A DNA stretch of 64,000 bases from Phialophora verrucosa (GCA_002099365.1 MSED01000003.1:1-64000); one strand, 5' to 3'. Positions 21,237-32,657 are shown, counted from the stretch's first letter. The notes: generated by a model not told the origin, from the sequence alone. Translations and numbers: made by a program.

Positions 21237-23240
21237 TGGAAGTCTAGAGAAGACTGGCGGTTTATTCTTTTACGGCGCTTACGGCGCTATTGTTACCCCT
21301 TAGCAATCCAGGGTAATCTTAGGTCTTGGAGTCTTCCTGATTATTTAAGGTGACGCGAGACGACGCTGAGACCATGCCACTCACCTCGCTACGAGAAAGT
21401 GCATTGAGCCTTTCGAGGAACTTTACAACAACTCAACTGTTGTTACGTACACTCAACAGCTAAGAAGTCATGCTATAAGGTTCACAGCCTTCATACGACC
21501 TCCACAGCGACTCGTCAACCCTCCTTGCGAATGGCACGACAAGCACTTGGCACTTCCAGCATGAACGATACACAAACCATTATATGTCGAGAGCTGGTTT
21601 TTCAGAGAAAATAACGTTATAAGTGGAGACATCGTTCTCCAGTTCAAGCCCCATTCATTCATCCTCAGTTCTAACAGCAAACGACACAATATCAATATTC
21701 AATTTCCCTCCAAAGCCAACTTCTTACGCCGGAACGATCACTTCGCAAGACTCACGCTCCAATCCAGACTGAAGACCGAAATCTTCCTCTCCGCCCTTGC
21801 TGGCGTTCTTTTGTCTCAAACACCTGCTGCCCCAATGGTCCAAGATCGAGAACGAGCTACCCCCGTCGCCAAAGCACTTGGCCCAACTCGCCTATACTTG
21901 CACATGCGTCTGCACGGTCTGCCGACGATAGTGGCGGCAACTCTACTGCCAACAACATGGTCAAGCGGGACAATCGACAGGCTATCAATCCAGAGGGCGA
22001 TGACATGAACAGCACGGGGTTCCATGCCATTCACTGGAATGAAGCAGATGACACGTCCCACGATGCCGCTTCTGCCGTGAAAAAAGGAACTGCCGGTGCC
22101 GATGGTGCAACTGCGCATGAGCCGTCTCTCGCTCCCGGTCCACGCGACCTAAGCACCGACATTTGCGATGACAGGCGCGCAAAGCATCACAGAGCTTGAT
22201 GCTGCGGATACACTCGTCCTTGTTGGTACGGCATATTCAGGGGTGGGATGTAAAGGCATTCTTTTCTTTTTTGAGAAAAGACTGTTGATTACGGTCAGTG
22301 GTACAGGACATGAAGGGACAGAAACAGAGAAGCATTTTCGCTCAAAGCCATAGCCATTGCAGTGTTTCAGGAAACGCTGCGGAATATGAAACAGGTAACA
22401 TAAACGCTCGCTGAATATCACGTTGATTCAAGTAAACCTCTTCACTGTACTCTGCTTCCCAAACACCAGTTCGTAGCACTCTAAACAGCGGCTAGCCATT
22501 GATATGCCAGAAGAAGACCCCTATAACGAGCAGTCTTTGTTGATGAACAGCCAGCGGCAGATCAAGCCAACTCCATGTAGTGAGCCTCTCGAGGGCAAAA
22601 ATACTTCGCAGCCCGTCTTTCTGGTCGACATGCCGACCACCTAGTCATCCTCTCGGCTCTTCCAGCTCTCTCCACCTCAAAACCTCACCCTGGACCTGCT
22701 GATGAAGTTCTTTCGCAGATCTATAAGATCGGGAGAGTACGTGAACCATATCCACACGTAGATTCGTGTATAAGTGATCGAGCCCTGGTACAAGATACTG
22801 TCGTGTACTTTCAACCAATGATCCTTACCTCATCAGTCGGGATCGAACAATTCTGGAAGTTCTGAGATCATGTTAGCTCCACCATGTCTCTCAACAATGC
22901 TACTAACAGCCTGCAGCAGCGTGAAGGTCTGATCTACTTAGGCTGTTCCTAACAGTAGAGTCAGTTAGTCACTTTGCCCATACGCCGTTATAAGTAACCT
23001 CGTACCCTTTACTTTCGTAGTGAATCTGATCACTACTACTATTAATTAAACTTACTTAGATGGTTGATGACCTTACGTGGAGCGGTTCATAATACAAGGG
23101 ACGGCTTCCTAACAACAGGACTTAATCTTCGGAATTGGCCAGAATGCCGAAACCGGGGACCCACCTAAAAGATAAAAATGTAGATGTTGCCCAGCTCGTG
23201 ATGTTCAGGCAGATCAACACACAAGACTACCCGCGCAAAC
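21237..23240. other. Long intergenic region with a possible gene remnant
   Basis: About 2 kb with no intact gene. Around 21772-22200 one frame reads KTEIFLSALAGVLLSQTPAA, which looks like a signal peptide but has CTG where ATG would be expected. A neighbouring frame continues as a Ser/Asp/Ala-rich tail (MNSTGFHAIHWNEADDTSHD). This could be a decayed small secreted protein gene. A 46-codon frame at about 22504-22644 has no identity. 22700-23130 shows nothing recognisable. Confidence 0.35.
21772..22200 (+). pseudogene. Possible remnant of a small secreted protein gene
   Basis: The frame starting at CTG 21772 gives a hydrophobic leader (IFLSALAGVLL) followed by AAPMVQDRERATPVAKA, as in a secreted fungal propeptide, then loses plausibility. 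A +1 frame from about 21930 (GGNSTANNMVKRDNRQ...) runs open to 22197. A lost start codon plus one frame change would explain this. It may equally be chance, so the call is tentative. Confidence 0.2.
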
Positions 23241-24065
23241 ATGGCCCTCCTAAAGGCATTGGAAAAGGGTATTCGCGTATTCGACCTCGCAGTTCCGATG
23301 CAATCCGGCATGCCAGCAGCTCCAGCCAATGTCCCGTTCTCGATGGCCTTATCGCGTCGTCACGGGGACTCAGATGGGTCGGGTCAAGGAGGGACAGCTT
23401 CCAACGCTGTCATCATCACGGGTGACCACGTCGGGACGCATATCGACGCACTCTCCCACGTTGCCAGCAAAGGAGTTCTGTGCGGAGGAGTGGCAGTCTC
23501 GGATGCAATGCAAGGCGGGAAATACGTCAAACTCGGAGCAGACTCTATCAAACCAATGGTCTGCAGAGGTGTTTTCCTTGATATACCGGCGTTGAAAGGA
23601 AAGACACGGCTCGACCCTGGGTACGGAATCACCGACGGAGACCTCCAAGAAGCATTAGGAGACACACCACTCAACGAAGGAGATGTGGTTTTGATTCGAA
23701 CAGGATGGATTCAATTGTTTTCTGACCCGGTGGCATTTCTTGGTCACAAGACAGGCACACCCGGCCCGGACGCGAGTGGAGGAAGGTGGTTGGCATCTCA
23801 CAAAGTACGGGCAGCTGGGGGTGACACAATCTCATTTGAGCAGGTTCAACTTGGGCCTAATTTCAGTAAAAGGCCATGCCATGGTATTCTTCTGTGGGAA
23901 AATGGAATCCACATCATTGAAGTTTTGGACATGGAAGAGTTGGCTCGGGAAAAGGTCAAAGAGTTTCTGTTCGTGTTGTCGCCGTTGAAGCTGGTTGGCG
24001 CAACGGGATCGCCGGTGCGTCCCCTGGCGGTAGTTGAAGCACGAGCCCCTAAAGCAGAGCTCTAG
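23241..24065 (+). CDS. Metal-dependent cyclase / kynurenine-formamidase-like hydrolase
   Basis: A single open frame of 274 codons in the cyclase family (PF04199). The signature is GDHVGTHIDALSHVAS (about residues 61-76), with the His/Asp metal ligands of the HxGTHxDxxxH motif. Supporting segments are GVFLDIPALKGK, GDVVLIRTGWIQLF and ILLWENGIHIIEVLDMEELA near the C-terminus. Family members hydrolyse amide or cyclic substrates such as N-formylkynurenine, or cyclise polyketides, so the reaction here is open. An upstream in-frame start is not evident. It is followed in the same direction by an ACS-type MFS carrier, a common pairing for catabolic genes. Confidence 0.88.
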   Translation: MALLKALEKGIRVFDLAVPMQSGMPAAPANVPFSMALSRRHGDSDGSGQGGTASNAVIITGDHVGTHIDALSHVASKGVLCGGVAVSDAMQGGKYVKLGADSIKPMVCRGVFLDIPALKGKTRLDPGYGITDGDLQEALGDTPLNEGDVVLIRTGWIQLFSDPVAFLGHKTGTPGPDASGGRWLASHKVRAAGGDTISFEQVQLGPNFSKRPCHGILLWENGIHIIEVLDMEELAREKVKEFLFVLSPLKLVGATGSPVRPLAVVEARAPKAEL

Positions 24066-24576
24066 CGTTCGAATGGGCAAATAGATCATCAGTTGTCCAT
24101 CTGACCACGGGGTAGTTGCATGCGAAGATTTGATAGCAGCAGACGGAGACTTCATGCATGCCTAGTACCGGCGAACGTGTCAGCAAGTCGCGTAAAAATA
24201 AGTCCTAGACTCCTGTCAGAGCAGAACCACGTCTCTAATAATCGTCTGCCGCCCAGCACCATACAATGAGAAGCCCGAGTCTGACCATGGCTGGCCGAGT
24301 GAAGCTTGCGAAAGCGGCCCCAATGCAGATTGAATCCGGAATGCTAGTCTCCATGCGTTAGTCTCGTCCCCAGATTACGCATAGCCGGCACCGTGCGGGG
24401 GGGTCTGATGGCGACTCGCAATGCTCTGCCTCGTTGTTGTCGGCTTTCGAATTCAGACTAGATTATCTGGGGAAATTCTTGGCCCGAAGCTTGCGACGAA
24501 GCTTCGCCATATAAGAAGACCAAGAGAGACAAGCAATCGCTAAAGCCTTCGTCATCGAAATAGTTGTGCCTCCAAG
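24066..24576. promoter_or_regulatory. Promoter region of the MFS carrier
   Basis: Intergenic region of 511 bases. It contains a TATA-like CATATAAG at 24508-24515, about 62 bases before the ATG at 24577. Just upstream lies the near-repeat GAAGCTTGCGACGAAGCTTCG (from about 24486), which includes an inverted AAGCTT-containing element. Function is inferred from position only. Confidence 0.4.
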
Positions 24577-26288
24577 ATGACTTCCGAAATCTCAGCCAAG
24601 CAACCAACCACTGACGTCGAGCTTTCCTGCGTTGAAGATGCAGACAGCAAGCCGACGACAGCGTACACCCTCCAACCAGAAAAGAAACCGGTCCGGTCAG
24701 GCCTCGAGAGGAGATTGTTGCGGAAACAAGACCTGCTGATACTTCCTCTGCTGGCGCTGATTTACTTCGTCACCTTCCTGGTACAAACCCATTATTTCCT
24801 CCTGACTCTCAGGTACTGATCCATAATAGGACAGAAACAGCTTTGGCAATGGTCGACTTCTGGGACTGCAGAAAGAAATCGGTTTCTCCAACTCCGAGTA
24901 TTCTCATGCCGCGCAGTACTTCTGTAGGTCGCGCATGACAGCTTGGTATGCGTACTGGTCTGACTGATCGCAGTCATTGGATACACAATTTGCATGTTTC
25001 CAGGCTCGATCTCGTTGCGATGGACCCCACCACATTGGGTGCTGGGTGGTTCCTGTATCTCCTTCGGTGTAATTCTGTGCGGCATGTCTGAGGCGAACAA
25101 CTATGCTACTATTGTGACAACACGCATACTTATCGGCTGTGCCCAGTCCTTCACGCAGAACTCGGGTATCTACAACAGCTTCTGGTACACCCGCAGGGAG
25201 ATTGCAACCAGAGGTGGTGAGTCCAGTCCTTCCCAGCACTGCGAGCAATCATTGATTAGTCATGCAGCTCTGATCTTCTCAACTGCGACCCTCTCCGGCG
25301 CCTTCAGCGGCTTGATAGCGTACGCCATTGGGGAGGATTTGGCCCACAGCAGCCGCTCGCCGTGGTCGTGGCTCTTCTTGATTGAAGGAGTCATTGCTGT
25401 CTTCGTCGGAGTCCTTGTGATCATTCTTCTTCCTGCGTTTCCTGATAGAATGAAGAATGGAAAGAATTGGCTATTCACCAGGGACGAGATAAGCCTGGCG
25501 CTGGAAAGAACGTCGAGTACGTGGTGGCCGAGGAGATTCACTGAGATGATATGCTGACCATCCCAGGCTGGAACACGACAGGCTCCAAGATTCTGTGGCC
25601 CCAAGTTTGGGATTGCCTCAAAGACCCAAAGACGTACGCCTTTGCCATATTCAATGCGACCAGTGGTCTCTGCCTGTCTTCGATCGGAATTTTCCTGCCG
25701 ACATTCATCCGCGACTTCGGATACAGCAATCTCGATGCGCAGCTGTTCTCGGTCATCCCGTACGCCTGCGCTTTCTGCACCCTGCTCATCTTGTGCTACC
25801 TCAGCGACTTGGTGAATCTGAAAGGACCCTTCATCATTTTCGGATTTGCTGTCAACGCCATCGGCTATGCCATGTTGCTCGGCGTCAAGTCCACCGCGGC
25901 CAAGGTTGTTGCCACTTGCTTCATTACGAGCGGCATGTACCCAGCCGTTGTCCTCTTCCTCACTTGGCTCGCGATCAACACGGGTGGGTTCACCAAGCGT
26001 GCCACAACATGGGCGATGGCAGAAATCTTTGGACAGCTGTTCTCGATCATGGGTGCCAACATATACGACAATGGCCCGAGATACGTAAAAGGTCATGCGA
26101 CCGCTATGGCCTTTTCGTTCTTTTCACTGTTTCTCGCGGCAGCGTTGATGATGGTGTTCAGCCGTCTGAACAAGCAGCGGGACAGCATCTTGGAGGACTA
26201 TGCAAGACGTGGAGAGATCCATCCCCATATGAACAGGTCCTTGGAGGATGAACAGGACTTCCACATCAACTTCAGGTATACTCTTTAA
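24577..26288 (+). CDS. MFS transporter, anion:cation symporter (allantoate permease-like) type
   Basis: A major facilitator with about 12 predicted helices. The N-terminus (MTSEISAKQ...) is hydrophilic, then LLRKQDLLILPLLALIYFVTF. After an intron at 24781-24829 the frame continues LDRNSFGNGRLLGLQKEIGF. Further introns follow SHAAQYF, IATRG and ERTSS. Conserved blocks include FIGYTICMFPGSISLRW, RILIGCAQSFTQNSGIY, SPWSWLFLIEGVIAVFVGVL, the cytosolic loop ending LPAFPDRMKNGKNWL, and IFLPTFIRDFGYSNLDAQLF. The tail is IHPHMNRSLEDEQDFHINFR. The layout fits the fungal Dal5/TNA1-like group that imports organic anions, vitamins or ureides. It lies between the cyclase and a convergent Zn2Cys6 regulator. 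The substrate cannot be read from sequence. Confidence 0.9.
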
Positions 26289-26436
26289 CGGCATATGTGC
26301 TAGGCATCGGTCAAGGGCAAAGAGCCAGAAACTTCTGCTCGGGTCGTTGACCGAAGCAATATTGACTCAACGCACGTTCCTCGTGTGGGGGGAAGTCTAA
26401 GACTAGCAATGTATCGGTGATTGAAGTCGACTTGCG

Positions 26437-28119
26437 CTATCCCATCATGTCCAAGAAGTTCCAGTCGAGTCCCTCGAGATCTATGATCGGATTTGTGGTG
26501 GCATGATTCGGCATGTTGCAATACTTGTCTTCCGCGTGGATCCGCAGTAGATCGTAAACCACTGAAGCACCCATTCTTGTGTGGATGGGCGGTGAAAGTT
26601 TTTTGTCTTCAATGTAGAGAAGCCGTCGTATTGTCTCGCACGCTTTGTGGTGAGTATCATCCGGTGTCCCCGATGTGGTACTGAGTGCTTGGCGAACTCG
26701 CTCGATGTCGTCCTGAAGCACTTCCGACTCGGAGCTGTAGCCAGACCGGAGAATTTTGACCAAGACAAAAGCACTGAAACACATGGCGTGGCGCACGCAT
26801 GCGGGCACAATCGACAAGTTTTGGCTGTAACACATTTCGATCAGCTCGCTGGCATCTCGTCTCGCGTTGTCGATGAATACAATGAGCTCTGGTGAGACCA
26901 GCATATCATCGAGCAGAGCAAACGACCAGAGCTGTAACCTTGATGTCAGAAAGGCGATCTTGACAACAGCGTCGATGTTCTCTAGATGTTGTCGTTCCAG
27001 GGTTGAAAAGCGCTCCGCCCAACTCTTCATCGCGCTCAGCCGCTGTCCAGGTTCCAACATGCCGGAAGGAGTTGAGCCGTTGGCACTGATGGCAAGATTT
27101 GATTGCATCAGGAGGTGATAGATCCGGCAAAGCTGCGAAAGTCTTGGGTTGATAGAATTCTTGTCAAACGCGTTGAGCAAATGTACGTCGGTTAGAATTG
27201 ATGGAGGCAATCCGCGAATAGCCGACAGTTTCTGGTTCACGACAAAACAGGAAAGCCACGTCGTGGTCTTGACTTCTTCGCCGACAGCTCGGGCATTCTC
27301 TCGTTCCTCCATCCCGTGCTCGTGTAAGTGTGTCTGCGTCGGACGGTGCAGTCCTAGATGGAGAGCCATCTGGGTAGCCAGACAGCAATAGTAATGAGAT
27401 ACGTCTTCCATCACCGACGAGACCGAAAACGGCCACATAGACATGATAAGCAGGGCTTGTACCTGTTCGACGGAGCGGGGGAACGAATGGATAGAATCCG
27501 CAATCATTGCTTTGACAGACGGAGCAAGTTGACACCGGACTCTCCAGCTCGCCGCGGTGGTGCATATGACCCAAAACAACAAGGGGCTCTTCGCGTGGAT
27601 GGCATCGGGTGAGTGTGTCGTCATCTTGAAGGGCAAATACTGGTGACACCGGGCAAAGTATGTCTTGAAGTGCTCGTTAATCTGACCATATGTGAGAGAA
27701 ACATTGCCAAGAATCCGATATGCTGTGGATGATGCGCCTCCCGAACTAATTGACGGCGCCGGGAGGATCGCCGGAAGATCCATGGGAGGCTCTGTAGCTG
27801 TGATCGTGCCCACCATACTAGGTAATTGTGGTGACCAGTTGTTCAAGGGAAGTGTCTCATTGCGCTCTTGTGTCTGACTCGACGATCCATTGCTTGGAGA
27901 TTTCTCCCGGAGAGCTTGCTGCAACTGTTCAATCTTCGATGACATCATCTGTAGCGACTTCGCCCTCGAGGTGCGCTTGAAGGATGCGTCGAAGACGCAT
28001 GGCAGCCTAAGCGCGCGACAGCGTGCGCAGCCGCCGGAATCGTCCTCTGTGTACTCGCATCGCGCTTTCCATTGCCGGCATTTGGTGCAGGCCTTCGCCC
28101 TCATAGCGGCTGAGGCCAA
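26437..28119 (-). CDS. Zn2Cys6 transcription factor
   Basis: A single open frame of 560 codons. The zinc cluster near the N-terminus is ACTKCRQWKARCEYTEDDSG then CARCRALRLPCVFD, followed by a basic linker and the short coiled-coil-like stretch MMSSKIEQLQQALREKS. The fungal_trans region shows SVSSVMEDVSHYYCCLATQM, MALHLGLHRPTQTH and TTWLSCFVVNQKLSAIRGLP. The C-terminus ends NPIIDLEGLDWNFLDMMG, an acidic aromatic motif typical of activation domains in this family. It converges on the MFS carrier with only about 150 bases between stops. A likely regulator of the neighbouring organic-acid genes (inference). Confidence 0.93.
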   Translation of the reverse strand: MASAAMRAKACTKCRQWKARCEYTEDDSGGCARCRALRLPCVFDASFKRTSRAKSLQMMSSKIEQLQQALREKSPSNGSSSQTQERNETLPLNNWSPQLPSMVGTITATEPPMDLPAILPAPSISSGGASSTAYRILGNVSLTYGQINEHFKTYFARCHQYLPFKMTTHSPDAIHAKSPLLFWVICTTAASWRVRCQLAPSVKAMIADSIHSFPRSVEQVQALLIMSMWPFSVSSVMEDVSHYYCCLATQMALHLGLHRPTQTHLHEHGMEERENARAVGEEVKTTTWLSCFVVNQKLSAIRGLPPSILTDVHLLNAFDKNSINPRLSQLCRIYHLLMQSNLAISANGSTPSGMLEPGQRLSAMKSWAERFSTLERQHLENIDAVVKIAFLTSRLQLWSFALLDDMLVSPELIVFIDNARRDASELIEMCYSQNLSIVPACVRHAMCFSAFVLVKILRSGYSSESEVLQDDIERVRQALSTTSGTPDDTHHKACETIRRLLYIEDKKLSPPIHTRMGASVVYDLLRIHAEDKYCNMPNHATTNPIIDLEGLDWNFLDMMG

Positions 28120-29921
28120 TGGAGGGGGGTGTTGGACGATACCGAGTGCGCAGAGTCGAGGAGTGCAAGGGGACGGGGATGCAGGTCATCAGCTTTTGAA
28201 GTCCGGTGGGGAGAGGTAACGACGAGTCGTCACGCGGAAAGGCTTTATCCTGCACCTGAGGGGAAGATACAGGGGTCGGATGAGACAGGCTTCTAGACTG
28301 AGCACGATCATGACTGGAATAGGATCGGTGAATGACTGACTTGCTCTGGGAGAGGGAGAATTGTGCTTTGGATCCTGGGGAAGTCGCGCACGCTGGGGCT
28401 TCCCCACGCCTCACGGCGGCGAGCCTCGGTGTAGCCTACTTGGCATTGCGAGTCGCAATGATGTAGCTGGCCAACCAGCTTCAAGCGAGATGACCACCCC
28501 TTCCTAGCAGCCTAAACACCTGTGTGATTGACACAAATCGTCTTCCAGACCTCGCCCGCAGTTGCGCATCCGTGCGATTGGACATCAAACACTCAGGGCA
28601 ACGTAGCTCGGATGGCGTTGACACAACGGTTCACGGCAGCCAACACCCACTAAATTGAACACCATATTGGTTGAAAAAAGTTGATATAATTTTCCAGTCA
28701 AATCTTCTCCGCTTTTAGCAGGCTCCGATTGGCGGAGCGAGGCAACACGGTTCGTTCAGAAGACATGACCTGACATTATTGATTCTTGGTTGCGTACCGA
28801 TATCGTTTTTCGTATGCACTAACACGTCCTCTTCGGCCCTGAAGCGTATACGCGCGACCGACGCCATGGAGATCGGTCGTGGTCACACCTCTTGAGGTGT
28901 TCATGGGCAACCTGAAGTTCAGAGGTTCACGGATGAACGCCCCAGTAAGTTTGTAAAAAAGTTATGGCCAGAATGAAAACAAGCTCTCACCTTTCCACAA
29001 AACTCTTGTGGTCAGTACCAGGAAATAGTAGTAACACTCGATCATCGACCAGCTCCGGCTGTAAGAATAGGCAGCATGGCATGGCAAGGCTAGGCTGGTC
29101 CCCAAGTCCATGCTGATTGCATCTGCCCTGCTGTTAGCTTCCAGTCCAAATTGAGATCTTCTCGACTGCAAGATTACGCTGTGAAGGTGTAGCAGGTGTC
29201 CGGCTTGGTTCAAGCGTTGGGATAATTGGACATGTCGAGATGATTTTTAACTAGCTTTGGCAGCGAGGTACAAACGTTGCCCATTATGATTTCAGGGTTG
29301 AAACAGAGGACTGGAGGGGAGTTGAAGGATGTTATGGAACTGCCGGCTGATCCGAAATGTTAATTGTTGATGAATCTATGAGTATGGTGTGAAGAGGTTC
29401 ATGTTGCCCTGCACAAATAGACCACAGCGGACCACAAGGCAAGCCGATCTGCTCAAGATCTCCCGCAGACACCGACTCGCGAGCAGAACGCGAGGCCATT
29501 CACTTCACATCGTCTCGCGTTCTGTCAGTGCGAGTTGCAACCGCCTGTACAGAAGAGCCTTTCCAGCAAGAGAACCAGCCCTTAGCAGCGAACGACACTC
29601 ACGAAACTCAAGCGCATCAGATTCGACACCGAACGTGAATGACCCGCGCACATTTCACCCCTGCCACGTCACACATGGAGGAAAGGCCGGGAGGCGACGT
29701 TTGTTACCGCGATCCAGGTTCGGTCTCTGGTTGGTTCAGCGTTGAACCGTGTCAACCAGCACCATACCAGGTTGTTTTTGCTGCTCCAACGACCCCGTCA
29801 TCTGTCGACAATGAACAAAGGGGATATGATAGTTGGAATGGGGTATTTTGCTATGGCGTCGTCATGTACCATGAACAATCTGGCTACACACTTGCAAGAA
29901 TCAGTTGGGGGCTAGAGATTG
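28120..29921. other. Long intergenic region
   Basis: About 1.8 kb between the regulator start and the 3' end of the dehydratase gene. Open frames at 28962-29213 (minus), 29389-29745 and 29639-29977 (plus) show no motif. An everted CCG repeat within the inverted repeat CTCCGATTGGCGGAG lies at 28723-28737, 604 bases upstream of the regulator start, and encloses a CCAAT-box complement. It may be a zinc-cluster or CCAAT site. Otherwise I see nothing. Confidence 0.4.
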
Positions 29922-32162
29922 TCACCACTCCATGGATTTTGCCTGCCCTGGTGTTTCCGTCACAAGCCCTGCTGTAAGTTCCTTCATCTGTTGTCCCGCT
30001 GCTTGGTCCAGACTTTGCAATTTCGAGAACAAGCTTGGTCCGTATCTCTCATACGTGCTGAGAAGCCCACCCTCTGCAAGCAGCTGTTCTTGAATGCGAT
30101 CGAGCCGAAAGTCCCACGTCTTCCCTTCGCATTGAATCTTGCGATTCTTGACATCAATCACAATTTCTTTCCCTTCTTGGGCGAGTCGGTAGAACTCTTC
30201 ATCCAGGATCTTGATCCCCATCAACCCATTGTTGACTTGATTTCGCTGATAGATGAAGGCGTAGGACTTAGCGATAACAGCTTGCACCCCAGCCCACATT
30301 AACGCCCTTGGAGCTTGCTCTCTAGAAGAACCGCAGCCAAAGCTCTTCTCCGCAACAACGATTGTGGCACCCGCTTGAGCACGGTCGTAGAATTCGGGTC
30401 TGGTGTAGCAAAATGCACCTCGGGCAACCTCCTCTCGAGTCAAGTGAGAATGGCACTTGTCGGTCGGGATGATGCTATCGGTGTCAACATTGTCTCCAAA
30501 TCGCTGAATGCGGCCTTGAATCGACTCAGGAAGCGACGGCGGCTGTCCATCCTCGCCCTTCTTCTGTTCTTTGACACCATCGGCTGAGACCGGAGCGAGC
30601 AGCTCAGGTTGCACGAATTCCGGACACGCTCTTGGCTGCTGTGGTCTGTACTTCCTCATTGCATCAAATTCAGCCATGTCGATCGCGCGAAGAATATCCT
30701 CTGGACTTTGCAATGACATTGAGAAACTCGAGATGGCAACAGTTGCCGCCGATGCGATGTTCGCAATCGAGCCCGGACCCATCCGATCGCGATAATTTCG
30801 ATTCTGCGACGACAACCAGACTTCGCCTTCGCCGGCTTTGTCGACGCCCATACCTACGCAATAGCTGCAGCCAACTGGACCTATCACAAATCCAGCCTGC
30901 TCATAGACATCCAACAGCCCCAATTCCGTGAGTCTGCTGACGATGGAGTTCGATCCTGGAGTGACTTGTCGCAGTCCAGGCGTATTGGGTTTCATACCCC
31001 GAGACATTGCTTCCTTCAGCACGAGCGCCGCAAGGATCAACTCTTCTTCTGTAGTGGTGCAGGCCCCAATGAAGACTCCTTGTAAATTCTGGAGCTTTTC
31101 CTTTGCTTCGCTGACTGGGACGACATTGTCTGGAGATGGATAAAGCGCGACGAAATGCTCCAGGTCCGCCAGATCGACGTCGAACGACTCCGCATATTGC
31201 GCGTCAGGATCCGGTCGAAAGTAAATACTATTGGACTTGTGTCGCGGATCCCTTCGACGCTGGATGTACTCGAGAGTGACTCCATCTGGCACCACGCACG
31301 CACCGATGCCACCGAATTCCGTGGTCATGTTCGCAATCGCAAACCTTGCATCGCATGACAGATATTGCAGTCCCTCTCCTGTATACTCGACAAGTCGGCC
31401 TGCGGCGACCGTGTTCCTCCTGAGGTTACGCATCACTCCGAGGATGACGTCCTTACCACTGACGCCAAGGGGTGGCTTATTGACGAAGTTGATGCGAACA
31501 ATCTCCGGAACCTCGAAATATGTTTCCCCGGTGACCAGCTGCAGGATCATGTCAGTGACACCGACGCCAATTGCCAGGCTGCCCAGAGCTCCCGCAGATG
31601 AGGTATGTGAGTCTGCACCAATGACGAGCATACCAGGCTGGCATCGAGAGCGATAGTATTCGGTGTGCATGATAGTGGTGTTATGGCCGGCATAATTGTC
31701 CCCAAGGTCCATTTCCCTCGCAATCTGATCGCAAGCCTCGATGAGAGACTTCTCATATGCTTGGTGGTTAACTCTCGGATCCACGACATGATCTCCTGCA
31801 AGCCAGAATCTGTCTCGGCGACGGATCCCAGGACGGCCCATTCGCTCGTAGCTTTTGTTCATTCCAAACCAAGCAACCTCAGATGCCAGGAACCAATCTG
31901 GGGCGATGCGAATGACCGTTCCTGGTTCGACATACGGTACCTCGAGTCCAAGGGCATGATGGACCAGGATCTTTTGACATGCAGTCATAGGTCGGCGACC
32001 GATGGCAATTGGCCTGGCTTCCATTGCTACTTGGGCTTGGCAGCTTCGAAAAGCCGGGAATGACAACTTGAAGTGAGCTATCAAGCCTTGGCGGCGTCTA
32101 GACAAATTTTTGTCGTTCTGTTTCTCCCTCGACCCTAAATCCAGGTAGGAGGAGGATACCAC
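29922..32162 (-). CDS. Fused LeuC-LeuD-type aconitase-family dehydratase
   Basis: A 4Fe-4S hydro-lyase of the aconitase superfamily with both large and swivelling domains in one chain, as in fungal isopropylmalate isomerase. The frame is 746 codons. The conserved protein probably begins at Met 47 (MEARPIAIGRRPMTACQ, base 32024). Landmarks are VIGADSHTSSAGALGSLAIG, VTGETYFEVPE, the first cluster Cys in GVFIGACTTTEEELILAA, and the other two in GPVGCSYCVGMG. A linker (about 560-590) follows. The swivel domain has GDNVDTDSIIPTDKCHSHL and KSFGCGSSREQAPRAL. The organisation resembles 3-isopropylmalate dehydratase but the chain is somewhat divergent and sits in a catabolic-looking cluster. It may act on another 2- or 3-alkylmalate or related acid. 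No mitochondrial presequence is certain. Confidence 0.88.
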   Translation of the reverse strand: MVSSSYLDLGSREKQNDKNLSRRRQGLIAHFKLSFPAFRSCQAQVAMEARPIAIGRRPMTACQKILVHHALGLEVPYVEPGTVIRIAPDWFLASEVAWFGMNKSYERMGRPGIRRRDRFWLAGDHVVDPRVNHQAYEKSLIEACDQIAREMDLGDNYAGHNTTIMHTEYYRSRCQPGMLVIGADSHTSSAGALGSLAIGVGVTDMILQLVTGETYFEVPEIVRINFVNKPPLGVSGKDVILGVMRNLRRNTVAAGRLVEYTGEGLQYLSCDARFAIANMTTEFGGIGACVVPDGVTLEYIQRRRDPRHKSNSIYFRPDPDAQYAESFDVDLADLEHFVALYPSPDNVVPVSEAKEKLQNLQGVFIGACTTTEEELILAALVLKEAMSRGMKPNTPGLRQVTPGSNSIVSRLTELGLLDVYEQAGFVIGPVGCSYCVGMGVDKAGEGEVWLSSQNRNYRDRMGPGSIANIASAATVAISSFSMSLQSPEDILRAIDMAEFDAMRKYRPQQPRACPEFVQPELLAPVSADGVKEQKKGEDGQPPSLPESIQGRIQRFGDNVDTDSIIPTDKCHSHLTREEVARGAFCYTRPEFYDRAQAGATIVVAEKSFGCGSSREQAPRALMWAGVQAVIAKSYAFIYQRNQVNNGLMGIKILDEEFYRLAQEGKEIVIDVKNRKIQCEGKTWDFRLDRIQEQLLAEGGLLSTYERYGPSLFSKLQSLDQAAGQQMKELTAGLVTETPGQAKSMEW

Positions 32163-32657
32163 TTTTGAAAGACGTGAGGTTAGTAGAGTCCATTGCCGGT
32201 ACTGTTAGTGTGATGATCCCACATGGCGACCGGGCTGCTTCCCAACGACTCCCCTGGTCAGGTGCTTGTTTGTTCAAGAGACTATTGCGCGAGTCCCCAC
32301 GCGATGTCTGGTAGTCAGCCCCACCTGTATACTGCCTTGCATCCGGTAGATGCAAGTTGTAGAAGAGCCGAGATATCTTTATGCTATTAAGGGGAACAGA
32401 TCTCTTGTGCCACAAGGTCTCCATACATGAGAACGGAGGTGCAATTGGTGCAGTGGGAGCCACCGGTCAAAGTCCGCGCCGTCTTTCCGGGGCCCATATG
32501 ACTGGGTTGCTGCTCCCAGAGACTTGGGCCCGACCTTGCCCCGGATCAGAACCTCCCAGACTTGTGAACAATTCTTATATTTCAGTCAACAATGCTCGGC
32601 CGCTTGCATCCTCTAATCTCAGCAGACGGGGCAAGGTGACCTCTTCCAATAGTCAAG
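32163..32657. promoter_or_regulatory. Divergent promoter region, dehydratase / sugar-type MFS carrier
   Basis: About 495 bases between divergent starts (634 from the likelier dehydratase start at 32024). Several CCG/CGG triplets lie near 32475-32500 and 32540. The two genes may be co-expressed. No operator can be assigned with confidence. Confidence 0.35.

Noticed and set aside
25260..26096. 278-codon open frame on the minus strand
   Set aside because: It lies entirely antisense to the MFS carrier, whose protein is well supported; its composition (acidic/basic mixed, no motif) is that of a shadow frame.
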